34,875 nt of DNA from NCBI GenBank assembly GCA_002705795.1, contig PAHG01000013.1, positions 30,080 through 64,954 on the forward strand, given 5' to 3'. A model generated the notes under the pieces. That model did no database searches. It was not told the DNA's origin and saw nothing but the letters and a program-made list of their open reading frames with translations. Below, piece after piece: positions 1 through 8,846 of the stretch; the first letter of the stretch is position 1, and each line of letters starts with the position of its first letter. This DNA comes from Gammaproteobacteria bacterium. Lineage in GTDB: Bacteria > Pseudomonadota > Gammaproteobacteria > Pseudomonadales > Litorivicinaceae. The position numbers were made by a program, and so were the translations under genes.

Positions 1-762
1 GGTGCTGTTGCTCTCGCTTTCTGGGGTATCGATGGATTCTGGGTGATGCCGCTTGTTCTGTTAGGCGGTATTGTGGGCGGGCTGGTTTGGGGAGCAATCC
101 CAGCATTTTTAAAGGTCCGGTTCAACGCGAATGAGATTTTGGTCTCACTGATGCTGACCTATGTCGCGATACTGTTGTTGAGCGTGATGGTGCATGGACC
201 CTTGCGTGATCCCGACGGATTTAACTTTCCCGAGAGTCGATTATTCCACGACGCCGCAACGCTACCGAAATTGTTCTCCGCTGGTCGTGGGCATCTCGGA
301 TTCATTTTTGCGATCTTGTTCGCGGTATTGGGAACCTGGATGGTCAAGCAATGGCATATCGGGTTTGAGATGCGTGTCACCGGATTATCACAAAGCGCCG
401 CGAGGTTTGCTGGATATAGTCGCGATCGAACGGTCTGGATCGCACTCTTAATTGGTGGGGCCATAAGCGGGTTCGCTGGCGTCGTCGAGGTCACTGGGAA
501 CATTGGCCAGTTGGTACCGAACATCTCTCCGTCGTACGGTTTTACAGCAATTATTGTGGCTTTCCTTGCGAGATTGCATCCATTGGCTGTGATTCCTGCT
601 GGATTACTGGTCGCCCTATCCTATTTGGCCGGCGAGGCTGCGCAGTTGTCTTTAGGTATCCCCGCGGCCAGCACCCAAGTGTTTCAGGGACTATTGTTAT
701 TTTTCTTGTTGGGAACCTCGATTCTTGTGAATTACCGGGTTCGGTTAGAGCGGGTTAGTTGA
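1..762 (+). CDS. BMP-type ABC transporter permease, 5'-truncated by window edge
   Basis: Inner-membrane permease of a purine/nucleoside-type ABC importer (the family of B. subtilis YufP/NupP and other BMP-associated permeases). The reading frame is open from base 1 (GAVALAFWG...), so the GTG at 43 in the ORF track is internal and the true start lies upstream; 253 residues are visible. Several hydrophobic segments are apparent, and the motif NEILVSLMLTYVA followed by a short periplasmic stretch is characteristic of these permeases. The C-terminal half (SGFAGVVEV, YGFTAIIVAFLARLHPL) matches the family's usual ending. The second permease begins one base after the stop and a BMP binding protein follows, so this is one transporter operon; its ATPase is presumably upstream, outside the window. 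The family call is strong; the exact substrate is inferred from the neighbouring xanthine and guanine genes. Confidence 0.88.
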   Translation, partial: GAVALAFWGIDGFWVMPLVLLGGIVGGLVWGAIPAFLKVRFNANEILVSLMLTYVAILLLSVMVHGPLRDPDGFNFPESRLFHDAATLPKLFSAGRGHLGFIFAILFAVLGTWMVKQWHIGFEMRVTGLSQSAARFAGYSRDRTVWIALLIGGAISGFAGVVEVTGNIGQLVPNISPSYGFTAIIVAFLARLHPLAVIPAGLLVALSYLAGEAAQLSLGIPAASTQVFQGLLLFFLLGTSILVNYRVRLERVS

Positions 763-763
763 T

Positions 764-1687
764 ATGGATCATGGCTTACTGACATCAATTATACATGCCA
801 TTATCGTCGCCTCTACGCCACTAGTGTTTGCGGGTTTGGGTGCCCTGATCCAAGAACGAGCCGGCGTCCTTAATCTGGGTATCGAGGGTCTTATGATTGT
901 GGGTGCCCTCGCGGGATTTGCGTCTGCACTGGCTGGCTACCCTCTCGTCGTCTCTGTAGTTATGTCGGGACTTGCTGGAGCAGCGTTAGCGTCAATTTTT
1001 GCGTTGCTGGTTTTAAGGCTCTACGCCAACCCCGTAGCGACTGGTTTGGCATTGACACTATTTGGATTGGGATTGAGTGCTCTGGCTGGTTCACAATATG
1101 TTGGGCAGGCCGCTCCGCAGGTATCGGAATGGATAATTCCTGTTTTGAGCGATATACCAGTCATCGGTCGTGCCTTCTTCTCTCATGATCCCCTCGTGTA
1201 CCTGTCGATCATAGTGGCCGGTGTCATGTGGTGGTTCTTAACAAAGTCTCGTACCGGATTGATTCTTCGGGCCGTGGGCGAGAACCACTCTTCGGCCCAC
1301 TCCCTGGGTTTCTCGGTTTTAGGTATTCGTTTCTTGGCAATAGTTTCTGGCGGGGCCTTGGCGGGTATTGGCGGAGCATATTTGACGCTTGTACAGACCC
1401 CGTTGTTTGTGGAAGGTATGACCGCGGGGAGGGGCTGGATAGCGCTTGCACTGGTCGTGTTTGCGTCATGGCGGCCGTTTAGAGTGATTGCAGGCGCCTA
1501 CTTGTTTGGGGGCGTGTCTATTGTCCAGTTGCATGGTCAAGCTTTGGGAATATCCATAGCCGCCCAGTGGCTATCGATGCTACCTTATATCGTAACGATC
1601 TTAGCCCTAGTTATCATAGCTAGTCGGGGTAGGGGCGGTCATGCGGCTCCTGGATCATTAGGTATTACATTTAAGGAAAGTAAATAA
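764..1687 (+). CDS. BMP-type ABC transporter permease (second subunit)
   Basis: Second inner-membrane permease (307 aa) of the same importer, of the YufQ/NupQ type. It is hydrophobic throughout, with about eight to nine likely helices. The N-terminal signature PLVFAGLGALIQERAGVLNLGIEGLMIVGA is typical of the smaller permease paired with BMP proteins; only part is quoted as the family mark (QERAGVLNLGIEG). The ATG at 764 lies one base after the stop of the first permease, implying translational coupling. The binding-protein gene begins 18 bp after its stop. Substrate inferred as a nucleoside or nucleobase, because purine-degradation genes follow directly and this family commonly carries nucleosides. 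The alternative is another purine-like ligand. Confidence 0.9.
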   Translation: MDHGLLTSIIHAIIVASTPLVFAGLGALIQERAGVLNLGIEGLMIVGALAGFASALAGYPLVVSVVMSGLAGAALASIFALLVLRLYANPVATGLALTLFGLGLSALAGSQYVGQAAPQVSEWIIPVLSDIPVIGRAFFSHDPLVYLSIIVAGVMWWFLTKSRTGLILRAVGENHSSAHSLGFSVLGIRFLAIVSGGALAGIGGAYLTLVQTPLFVEGMTAGRGWIALALVVFASWRPFRVIAGAYLFGGVSIVQLHGQALGISIAAQWLSMLPYIVTILALVIIASRGRGGHAAPGSLGITFKESK

Positions 1688-1705
1688 CTAACGGTGGAAC
1701 TACAC

Positions 1706-2809
1706 ATGAAGAAATCAAATCTGGTGATAGGTGTCTTGGCGCTGATCGCTGTTATCGCGGCGGTAGTGTTTTTCGAGCCTGTTGAGCCCAAGAAAACGGC
1801 CGCAGTATCAGACAAAGTAAAGGTTGGCTTCGTTTATGTGGGCCCGGTCGCTGACGCTGGCTGGACTTACGAACATGACAGAGGGCGGCTCGCGGTCGAG
1901 GCCGAGTACGGCGATAGGGTTGAAACAGTTTTTGTCGAAAGTGTCTCGGAAGGTCCCGACGCCGAGCGTGTGATCGCACAGATGGCTTCTGAAGGCGCTA
2001 ACGTAGTGTTTACAACATCATTCGGGTACATGAACCCGACCATAAAGGTGGCACAGCAGTTTCCGAACGTGAGGTTCGAGCACGCGACCGGCTACAAACG
2101 GGCCGACAACGTGGCGACCTACTCGTCGCGTTTCTATGAGGGTCGTCATGTTTTAGGTTTGATCGCTGGCAAAATGACCAAGACCAATACTATCGGCTAC
2201 ATCGCCTCCTTCCCGATACCTGAGGTTGTGAGGGGCATCAACGCTGCCTATTTGGCAGCGAAGAGCGTCAATCCGGCTGTTAAGTTTAAGGTGATCTGGG
2301 TGTCAACCTGGTTCGATCCGGGTAAAGAGGCAGACGCCGCCAAGGCGCTCATCGATCAAGGTGCGGATATATTGATGCAGCACACTGATTCGGCTGCTCC
2401 CATGAAGATCGCTGAAGAACGAGGTATCTATGCTTTTGGTCAAGCGTCCGATCAAGCCGCTTATGGTCCAAACGCGCAACTGACAGCAATCATCGATGAT
2501 TGGGCACCTTACTACGTGCGCCGTGTTGGTGACTTAATGAATGGTTCGTGGTCGTCAACCGACACTTGGGGTGGTTTTGATACTGGGATGGTTGCGCTGG
2601 CGCCTTATGGCAAAGCGGTGCCAGACGACGTGAGGGCGATGGCCGAGGAGGCTCGGAAAGCCATCACCGAGGGCAGCCTTCATGCTTTCACGGGGCCAGT
2701 GAATAAGCAGGACGGGACGCCTTGGTTGAAAGCGGAAGAGACCGCTGACGACGGCACCTTGCTCGGGATGGACTTCTATGTAGAGGGGATTGAAGGCTCG
2801 TTGCCATAA
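1706..2809 (+). CDS. BMP family ABC transporter substrate-binding protein
   Basis: Periplasmic (or membrane-tethered) ligand-binding protein for the two permeases just upstream, 367 aa. The BMP/Med fold is recognisable from VKVGFVYVGPVADAGWTYEH at the start of the mature domain, GANVVFTTSFGYM, and YSSRFYEGRHVLGLIAGKMT. I chose ATG 1706 (MKKSNLVIGVLALIAVIAAV) rather than the GTG at 1694 because it gives a normal hydrophobic N-terminus and has GGTGGA about 8 bases upstream. There is no lipobox cysteine after the hydrophobic segment, whereas many BMP proteins are lipoproteins, so it may be anchored by an uncleaved helix. It ends 15 bp before a convergent gene. Likely ligands are purine nucleosides or bases; this is an inference from family and neighbourhood. 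Confidence 0.9.
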   Translation: MKKSNLVIGVLALIAVIAAVVFFEPVEPKKTAAVSDKVKVGFVYVGPVADAGWTYEHDRGRLAVEAEYGDRVETVFVESVSEGPDAERVIAQMASEGANVVFTTSFGYMNPTIKVAQQFPNVRFEHATGYKRADNVATYSSRFYEGRHVLGLIAGKMTKTNTIGYIASFPIPEVVRGINAAYLAAKSVNPAVKFKVIWVSTWFDPGKEADAAKALIDQGADILMQHTDSAAPMKIAEERGIYAFGQASDQAAYGPNAQLTAIIDDWAPYYVRRVGDLMNGSWSSTDTWGGFDTGMVALAPYGKAVPDDVRAMAEEARKAITEGSLHAFTGPVNKQDGTPWLKAEETADDGTLLGMDFYVEGIEGSLP

Positions 2810-2824
2810 ATTGTGCGAGGCAAG

Positions 2825-3571
2825 TTACACGGCGTATGTGTATTTTTTATCGAACCGGTGAGATATCCGGTTCGTTATATGCCAGATCATCAATGCCTCG
2901 CCACAGAGAACGACAAGGGCGGCAAACATCAGGTCGGTTTGACCTCGCCCGTTGGCGTGTAGCATCAAGTAACCCAATCCGCTAGATGAACCGACCCATT
3001 CCCCGACGACTGCACCTATGGGTGCGACCGAGGCTGCTACGCGCACGCCTGCTAGGGTATGAGGGAGAGCGAGTGGAAGGCGAACATAGAAAAACAACCT
3101 CGATTTTCGAGGCCGAAGTGTTTGGAAAGTGGTCTCCCAAGACGGTGGTAGAGCCCGGAATCCAGATAATGTGCTAGCCGTGACCGGGAAAAAGACAATC
3201 AAAGTTGTCATCGCAAGTTTAGATGCGAATCCGTAACCAAGCCAAAGCATCAAGATTGGAGCGATAGCGAATACTGGGAGAGCTTGGCTGATGATTAAAG
3301 CGGGCATAGTGATTGATTGCAGTCGCTTAGAATCGCCGATCAGACAGGCGACTGTGAAACCGAGAAGAGAACCCAAGAGTAACCCACAAACGATCTCTAA
3401 GGCCGTGGTCGTGGCATGAACGCTTATAAAACCAGCCCTGTCGAACAAAACAACTGCAACTCTATCGGGTGTCGGCAGTATAAAGTGCGGGATATCGAAG
3501 ATAATTACTGCCGACCACCAAATAGTAATTACAAGAATCGCTGGAACCAAAAGGGCTAGGGTTCGACTCAT
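2825..3571 (-). CDS. NitT/TauT-type ABC permease (ThiX-like)
   Basis: Inner-membrane permease (248 aa) of the SsuC/TauC/ThiX group. The cytoplasmic coupling region is visible around FRALPPSWETTFQTLRP, and the C-terminal stretch GEWVGSSSGLGYLMLHANGR resembles the pyrimidine-precursor permease ThiX. About six hydrophobic segments. Its ATG overlaps the stop of the upstream ATPase gene as ATGA, so the two form one translationally coupled unit read leftwards. It ends 15 bp from the convergent BMP gene, with no obvious terminator between them. No NMT1/ThiY-like binding protein accompanies the pair, although such systems normally have one. The substrate is unknown: a hydroxymethylpyrimidine-like or purine-like compound is possible. 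Confidence 0.85.
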   Translation of the reverse strand: MSRTLALLVPAILVITIWWSAVIIFDIPHFILPTPDRVAVVLFDRAGFISVHATTTALEIVCGLLLGSLLGFTVACLIGDSKRLQSITMPALIISQALPVFAIAPILMLWLGYGFASKLAMTTLIVFFPVTASTLSGFRALPPSWETTFQTLRPRKSRLFFYVRLPLALPHTLAGVRVAASVAPIGAVVGEWVGSSSGLGYLMLHANGRGQTDLMFAALVVLCGEALMIWHITNRISHRFDKKYTYAV

Positions 3572-4263
3572 AAATCACCGTCCAGAGCCTGAATTAACGC
3601 ATCATCATTCTTAAAATTACTAAGGTCGAAGGGTCCTTTTAAGCCCCCCGGAGTAATAACCATCGACTCGTTAAACCAGTCCTGGGCATCTCTTGGATCG
3701 TGTGTCACCAGGATCACTGTTTTATCGACAAGCAACTGCCCACATAACTTCGTCATTTGAATTTTGGTTGATCGGTCGAGTGCGGCAAATGGCTCATCCA
3801 GTAACACAAGTTCAGCGTCTTCGATTAGCGCCCTCGCGAGCGCTACCCGCGACCGCTGGCCTCCGCTGAGCTGGTGTGCTTTCTGATTTTCGAGATAGGA
3901 CAGCTCGACATCAATCAACAGTTGGCGTGCGTGCTCTAAGTGTTCATGGACTATTTTTTGTCTTCGTAACTTGAAGCCAAGCAAGATATTGTCGAGAACA
4001 CTCAGCCAGGGAAGAAGAGCGGGCTGCTGGGATAGGTATGCGACGCGGTGAGTCCGGCACCGAATAGCGGCCGATCCTCGGACAATTGTGTCTAACAATG
4101 TTGACTTTCCGGACCCAGATTTTCCTAGGAGCGCAACTTTTTGCCCTCTCTGAATCATCCATGTAATCGTCGCTAGGGGTGGCTGTCCCTCAAACCCAAG
4201 ACTTAAATTGTCTATGGATAGCAGCGGATCGTTTGGAGGGATTGCCTCAAATACTTTTGTCAC
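3568..4263 (-). CDS. NitT/TauT-type ABC transporter ATPase (ThiZ-like)
   Basis: ATP-binding subunit (231 aa) of the transporter formed with the permease immediately downstream. Walker A is GKSGSGKST, the Q-loop region is AYLSQQPALLPWLSVLDN, the signature is LSGGQRSRVALARAL, Walker B is LVLLDEPFAALD, and the H-loop is VTHDP. The start is a GTG with no clear Shine-Dalgarno sequence; no better in-frame start is evident. It is divergent from xdhA across a 126-bp gap that contains repeated TTAGATTAAA boxes, so the two units may share control. Family assignment is firm; the ThiZ resemblance is from the permease partner and overall length rather than a diagnostic residue. Confidence 0.87.
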   Translation of the reverse strand: MTKVFEAIPPNDPLLSIDNLSLGFEGQPPLATITWMIQRGQKVALLGKSGSGKSTLLDTIVRGSAAIRCRTHRVAYLSQQPALLPWLSVLDNILLGFKLRRQKIVHEHLEHARQLLIDVELSYLENQKAHQLSGGQRSRVALARALIEDAELVLLDEPFAALDRSTKIQMTKLCGQLLVDKTVILVTHDPRDAQDWFNESMVITPGGLKGPFDLSNFKNDDALIQALDGDL

Positions 4264-4316
4264 GTTATTACTGCAGATGCTCGGGTGATCGAAAACAGTT
4301 AACCTAGGGTAGCGAG

Positions 4317-4376
4317 TTTAGATTAAACGACCTGATCGATGTTTGTCGCGTTAGATTAAAGATGTGATCGGTCGGG
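4317..4376. promoter_or_regulatory. Tandem repeat in divergent ATPase/xdhA promoter region (candidate operator)
   Basis: The 126-bp region between the divergent ThiZ-like ATPase gene and xdhA carries TTAGATTAAA twice (4318-4327 and 4351-4360), 33 bp apart, about three helical turns. Each is followed by GATCG (4334 and 4366). The first copy is part of a larger near-palindrome GTTTA-GAT-TAAAC. This spacing is typical of a cooperatively bound regulator, possibly one sensing a purine intermediate. No regulator gene is nearby and no known consensus was recognised, so this is a candidate only. Confidence 0.4.
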
Positions 4377-4389
4377 TAGGGTTGAGTTT

Positions 4390-5778
4390 ATGGAGATACA
4401 GCAGGATCTACGCAGTCATATTAGATTCTATTTCGAGGGCCAGTTGAGAATATTGAGCGATGTGCGCACGACTGACATGTTGATGCGTTGGTTGCGATCG
4501 GAGGCGATGCGGACTGGTACGAAAGAGGGTTGTAACGAGGGCGACTGCGGCGCCTGTACCTGCATCGTCGGTCATCTGAATGAGTCCGGAGTTATCCAGT
4601 TTAGATTAATCAACACCTGTATTTATCCGCTGTCTTACCTAGATGGAGCGTGGTTAATCTCGGTCGAGACTCTCAGTAGTTGTGGATCCTTGGCCTCTGT
4701 ACAAAGCGAGATGCTTCCTCTGAACCTTTCCCAGTGCGGATTCTGCACACCTGGTTTTGTGATGGCGGTCTTATATGCTCAGATTAGTCAGAAAGACCAG
4801 ACCTCAGAAGAGGCTTTGGCTGGTAACCTTTGTCGTTGCACCGGGTACGGTGGTTTGATTGAGGCAGCGCGACGCGCCCAGAGCCTTCCCATCGAGCCAG
4901 CCTTCACAGCAGAAATCCAGAAAGCTGAAAAGATTCTCAGAGACTTGCCTGCGGATGGATTCTCGATCGTTGCTGAGGGATCCAGAGTTGATGCACCAAA
5001 ATCGCTGAAGCATTTGCTAGATCTTAGAAACAGTTTTCCGTCCGCCACAATAGTATCCGGCGCGACTGATTTTGGATTATGGGTAACCAAGAAACTTGAT
5101 AGGCCAGAGCATATCATTCTAACAAAGTTTTGCATCGAGCTGACGTCTATAAGCTCTGGACCAGACGTAATTGAAACCGGGGCAGCGGTATCCATAGAGG
5201 ATTTTGGAGACAGTTTGATACCAGAATATCCTGAGCTGCGAGAATGGTTTCACAGGTTCGGTGGACCGCAAGTCCGTTGCAGCGGCACCTTGGGCGGGAA
5301 TATCGCTAACGGTTCGCCGATCGGCGACTCTAGCCCTGTTTTAATTGCCTTAGGCGCATCACTTAAAATACGTTCGTATCGTGCAGAGAGATTTATTCCT
5401 ATCGAGGATTTCTTTATCGAGTACGGGAAGCAGGATCTGCGTCCAGATGAAGTCCTGGTCTCAGTTTTGGTTCCTAGACGGAAAAACATAAAGAGATTAG
5501 TCGTAGAAAAAATCAGTAAGAGGCATGACCAGGATATAAGTATCGTTCTGGCCGCGATGGCGGAGTTCTCAAGCGGCGCTCCCCGGTACCGGCTTGCTTT
5601 CGGAGGTATGGCGGCGACACCGATGCTCGCAAAGAGGACCATGGAGTCGCTAGACCCCAACGATTTGGCCCATGACTTCAGCCCACTGTCTGACCACCGG
5701 GCGGATGCCTGGTACCGTCTCTCTGTGTCAAAAAACTTGGTTCATGATTTTCTGAGTGGAAGTGCTTCCGATGGGTAG
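4390..5778 (+). CDS. xdhA: Xanthine dehydrogenase small subunit (2x[2Fe-2S], FAD)
   Basis: Iron-sulfur/FAD subunit of the cytoplasmic XdhAB enzyme that oxidises hypoxanthine and xanthine to urate and passes electrons to NAD. The plant-type ferredoxin domain has GCNEGDCGACTC (Cys48, 53, 56, 58) and a fourth ligand at Cys77. The second cluster uses QCGFCTPG (Cys116, 119) and LCRCTGYGG (Cys148, 150). The FAD domain follows, with VSGATDFGLWV near residue 222 and GTLGGNIANGSPIGD near 302. At 462 aa it is the usual length for bacterial split XdhA. The ATG at 4390 sits a few bases after a G-rich stretch (GGGTAGGG). The xdhB ATG overlaps its last 8 bp. All cluster ligands are intact. Confidence 0.96.
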   Translation: MEIQQDLRSHIRFYFEGQLRILSDVRTTDMLMRWLRSEAMRTGTKEGCNEGDCGACTCIVGHLNESGVIQFRLINTCIYPLSYLDGAWLISVETLSSCGSLASVQSEMLPLNLSQCGFCTPGFVMAVLYAQISQKDQTSEEALAGNLCRCTGYGGLIEAARRAQSLPIEPAFTAEIQKAEKILRDLPADGFSIVAEGSRVDAPKSLKHLLDLRNSFPSATIVSGATDFGLWVTKKLDRPEHIILTKFCIELTSISSGPDVIETGAAVSIEDFGDSLIPEYPELREWFHRFGGPQVRCSGTLGGNIANGSPIGDSSPVLIALGASLKIRSYRAERFIPIEDFFIEYGKQDLRPDEVLVSVLVPRRKNIKRLVVEKISKRHDQDISIVLAAMAEFSSGAPRYRLAFGGMAATPMLAKRTMESLDPNDLAHDFSPLSDHRADAWYRLSVSKNLVHDFLSGSASDG

Positions 5779-8092
5779 TCAGAAAAACTTGAGGATAACC
5801 TCGCCGGTCGGCTCTTCAGAACTTCACGACAGCAATTTGGAGCACTTAACTGGTCAGGCTATTTATTGTGACGATATCCCAGAACCGAAAGGCTGCCTCC
5901 ATGCGGCGTTGGTGTTGGGCCCTCTGGTTCCGATTCGAGACCTCAGCATTCAGTCGCCCGACTTGGGCCACTTCGAAAATTTGTCCGCAGTTGACCACGT
6001 TTTTTTAACCGCTGCCGATATTCCTGGTGAGAATAACGCCGGTCCCGTGGTTCACGACGAGCCACTTTTACCTGCCAACGAGACGACCTACCCTCACCAG
6101 CCCGTGGGTGCGGTTTTGTGCAAAGACCGGGACGATGCGCGTCGAATCGCTCAAGCTTATCGCGTTGATGGCCAGCCCGCGGACTCCGTAGTGTCAACCA
6201 TAACCGGGGCAGCTGAGGTGGGTCAGGTCCTCCATGAGCCACTCATTTTAGAGAACCACTTCACCGAATCATCGTTCAGCCAGTGCGCCCATATATCCCA
6301 ATGTGGAATGTCGATCGGGGGCCAAGATCATGTCTATCTGGAGGGCCAGGTAGCGTTGGCAATCCCCTCATCAGACGGTATGCACGTGGTTAGCTCGACC
6401 CAGCACCCGACAGAAGTACAGGACCTGATCGCCAACCTGCTCAATATCAACGCGGCGACCGTGACCGTCGAGATCCGCCGGATGGGCGGGGCGTTCGGTG
6501 GCAAGGAGAGCCAAGCGGCTCATTTTGCAATGTTAGCCGCCCTTGGGGCCCAGCTGACAGGTATGCCCGTGAAGCTACGCCTCGACCGAGACGACGACAT
6601 GCGAGTCACAGGTAAACGGCATGATTTCTTGGTTAACTATAAAGTCGGTTACGACTCAGAAGGCCTGATTAAAGCGGCAGATATTGAGCTGAGTTCTCGT
6701 TGCGGTTGGAGCTCCGATCTGAGCCGGTCGGTGAATGATCGGGCCCTGTTTCATGCCGAGAACGCGTACTTTATTCCCTCAATCAGAATTACTTCGAATC
6801 GGTTCAAAACAAATACCGTCTCAAATACCGCGTTTCGGGGTTTTGGAGGGCCTCAGGGGATGATGGGAGTAGAGCGCTGTATAGACGTGATCGCAAAGGC
6901 TACGGGCAAAGACCCTTTGGATGTGCGGCTTCTCAATCTCTATGGGGTTTCTGGTAGAGAGACTCCCTATGGTATGTCGGTCGAGGAAGATGTCTTGCCC
7001 GAGTTGATTCGAAAGCTTGCAGATACGTCCAACTATCGGGCCCGAAGAAAAGAAATTGACCTGAAGAATGCGCAGTCGAAACGTTCGAGGAAGGGGATCG
7101 CTCTCACGCCGGTCAAGTTCGGTATATCGTTCACTGCGAGCTTCCTGAATCAAGCCGGTGCCCTGCTGCACGTGTACAAAGATGGTACGGTTTCCATCAA
7201 TCACGGAGGCACGGAGATGGGCCAGGGGCTACATACTAAGATCCGGCAGGTCGTGGCGGGTCATTTGGGTATAGCGCTGGACACGATACAGGTTACCGCA
7301 ACCAGGACAGATAAGGTCCCCAATACCTCTCCGACCGCGGCTTCTAGTGGCTCAGACCTCAATGGAATGGCGGCGCTGATAGCTGCAGTAAAAATCAGAA
7401 AAAGGCTAGAGGCCTTCCTTCGTGAAACCTACCAAACCTCGGCCGAGGTTCATTTTTCTAATGGGGTAGTTGAGATCGAGGATCATAAACTGACATTTGC
7501 AGACCTATCGAGAAGAGCCTGGTTCGCGCGCGTCCCGCTAAGTGCGATCGGGCATTATGCGACGCCAGATATTGGTTGGGACCCTAAGACGGGTAAGGGT
7601 CGTCCTTTTTACTATTTTGCGAACGGCGCCGCGGTGACCGAGGTGGAGATCGATACCTTGACCGGGGTCTCAAAGGTCTTGAGGGCAGACATCCTTCATG
7701 ACGTCGGCAAGAGCCTCAATCCGCTCATCGACTTGGGTCAGATCGAGGGCGGGTACATCCAGGGCATGGGTTGGCTGACGTCGGAGGAGTTGGTTTATTC
7801 GACTCATGGTGAACTGATGACGCATGGTCTCAGCACATACAAGATCCCAACCGCCACTGATAGGCCTCAGATGAATATTCAGTTATGGGATGGTGCGAAT
7901 CCTCGAGAGATGCTTTACCAATCCAAGGCGGTCGGAGAACCACCGCTGATGCTGGCAATCAGTGTACATTCTGCGATTTGTCACGCTATTAGCGGTCTGA
8001 GTTCCGATAGTCGATTCTGGCCAGAACTTAACGCGCCGGCTACCCCTCAAGAAATTCTCAGGTGCGTCCAGTGCGCGATGGCTGGATCCTAG
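5771..8092 (+). CDS. xdhB: Xanthine dehydrogenase molybdopterin subunit
   Basis: Large catalytic subunit (773 aa from ATG 5771) that carries molybdopterin and hydroxylates xanthine at C8. Family motifs are present in order: QHPTEVQ, RRMGGAFGGKESQA, TAFRGFGGPQGM, GTEMGQGLHTK, and KAVGEPPLMLA, which holds the catalytic glutamate. I preferred ATG 5771 (overlapping the xdhA stop as ATGGGTAG) over the GTG at 5756 because GTGGAAG lies 8 bases upstream of it. Its end overlaps xdhC by 31 bp, so the three genes are translationally linked. Third codon positions look clearly G/C-richer in the region around 6400-6650 than in the flanking xdhA and xdhC, hinting at mosaic ancestry. Confidence 0.96.
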   Translation: MGSQKNLRITSPVGSSELHDSNLEHLTGQAIYCDDIPEPKGCLHAALVLGPLVPIRDLSIQSPDLGHFENLSAVDHVFLTAADIPGENNAGPVVHDEPLLPANETTYPHQPVGAVLCKDRDDARRIAQAYRVDGQPADSVVSTITGAAEVGQVLHEPLILENHFTESSFSQCAHISQCGMSIGGQDHVYLEGQVALAIPSSDGMHVVSSTQHPTEVQDLIANLLNINAATVTVEIRRMGGAFGGKESQAAHFAMLAALGAQLTGMPVKLRLDRDDDMRVTGKRHDFLVNYKVGYDSEGLIKAADIELSSRCGWSSDLSRSVNDRALFHAENAYFIPSIRITSNRFKTNTVSNTAFRGFGGPQGMMGVERCIDVIAKATGKDPLDVRLLNLYGVSGRETPYGMSVEEDVLPELIRKLADTSNYRARRKEIDLKNAQSKRSRKGIALTPVKFGISFTASFLNQAGALLHVYKDGTVSINHGGTEMGQGLHTKIRQVVAGHLGIALDTIQVTATRTDKVPNTSPTAASSGSDLNGMAALIAAVKIRKRLEAFLRETYQTSAEVHFSNGVVEIEDHKLTFADLSRRAWFARVPLSAIGHYATPDIGWDPKTGKGRPFYYFANGAAVTEVEIDTLTGVSKVLRADILHDVGKSLNPLIDLGQIEGGYIQGMGWLTSEELVYSTHGELMTHGLSTYKIPTATDRPQMNIQLWDGANPREMLYQSKAVGEPPLMLAISVHSAICHAISGLSSDSRFWPELNAPATPQEILRCVQCAMAGS

Positions 8093-8787
8093 TCGAAATC
8101 ATTCGGGTGTTGGGTAGCGCCCCTCGTGCGGAAGGCGCCAGGATGTGGGTTAGTTCTGACTCGCAGGTTGGTTCGATTGGTGGTGGTCAGTTGGAGTTAT
8201 CGGCAACGGAGCGGGCTCGTCACATGATCACCGAGGGACTGCGTGAATCGCAAGTGAGTCTGCCTCTGGGTCCCGTGTTGGCTCAGTGTTGCGGAGGGAT
8301 AGTAGATTTAGCTTTCACTGCCGTGGAGGAACCAGAAAAAAATTTAGAAACTGGTTTTCCAATGGTCCTTTACGGGCTGGGACACGTGGGATCATCAATC
8401 GCCGGTATTATGGCGACGATTCCCCATCCGTTGTTGACGTTCGACGATCGAGCAGAACTAGGGGCAGCATATTCGGATCTTACTAGTTTGATGGTTTCGA
8501 TCCCCGAGAAGGCCTATCACCTTGTGATGACCTATAGTCATGAGATGGACTTTGAGATATGTAGGATACTCATTGAGCGTGACGTGAGTGGTTGCATTGG
8601 TCTGATCGGCTCTAAGTCCAAGAAAGCCAGATTTAGGAGCCGGCTGAAAAAACTCGGCCTTGATCCGGGTAGAATAAATTGCCCGATTGGTGTGGTCGGG
8701 ATCCACGGTAAGGAGCCCTCAGTTATAGCGGTATCGGCGGTGGCAGAGTTTCTTTTATGGCAAACCGCGGAGGGCATTAAAAAGTGA
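8062..8787 (+). CDS. xdhC: Xanthine dehydrogenase accessory protein XdhC
   Basis: Molybdenum-cofactor chaperone that binds, sulfurates with a partner, and inserts the cofactor into XdhB (known role of the family). The N-terminal XdhC motif is recognisable as VLGSAPRAEGARMWV then GSIGGGQLE. The C-terminal Rossmann-like domain has VLYGLGHVGSSIA and DFEICRILIERDVSGCIGLIGSKSK. At 241 aa it is shorter than many XdhC proteins, mainly at the N-terminus. The start is a GTG at 8062, or possibly the GTG at 8071, inside the end of xdhB with no strong Shine-Dalgarno, so it probably relies on coupling. Function is secure by family and position. Confidence 0.9.
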   Translation: MRPVRDGWILVEIIRVLGSAPRAEGARMWVSSDSQVGSIGGGQLELSATERARHMITEGLRESQVSLPLGPVLAQCCGGIVDLAFTAVEEPEKNLETGFPMVLYGLGHVGSSIAGIMATIPHPLLTFDDRAELGAAYSDLTSLMVSIPEKAYHLVMTYSHEMDFEICRILIERDVSGCIGLIGSKSKKARFRSRLKKLGLDPGRINCPIGVVGIHGKEPSVIAVSAVAEFLLWQTAEGIKK

Positions 8788-8846
8788 AAAGTTCTTCCGG
8801 CTCACACCGTGGATATTTTTTGATATGGATCATGGCATGAGGTCCT

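Noticed and set aside
8788-8846. Possible terminator between xdhC and guaD (TTTTTT run at about 8816-8821)
   Set aside because: Only a 3-bp CGG/CCG stem precedes the T-run, too weak to call a terminator.
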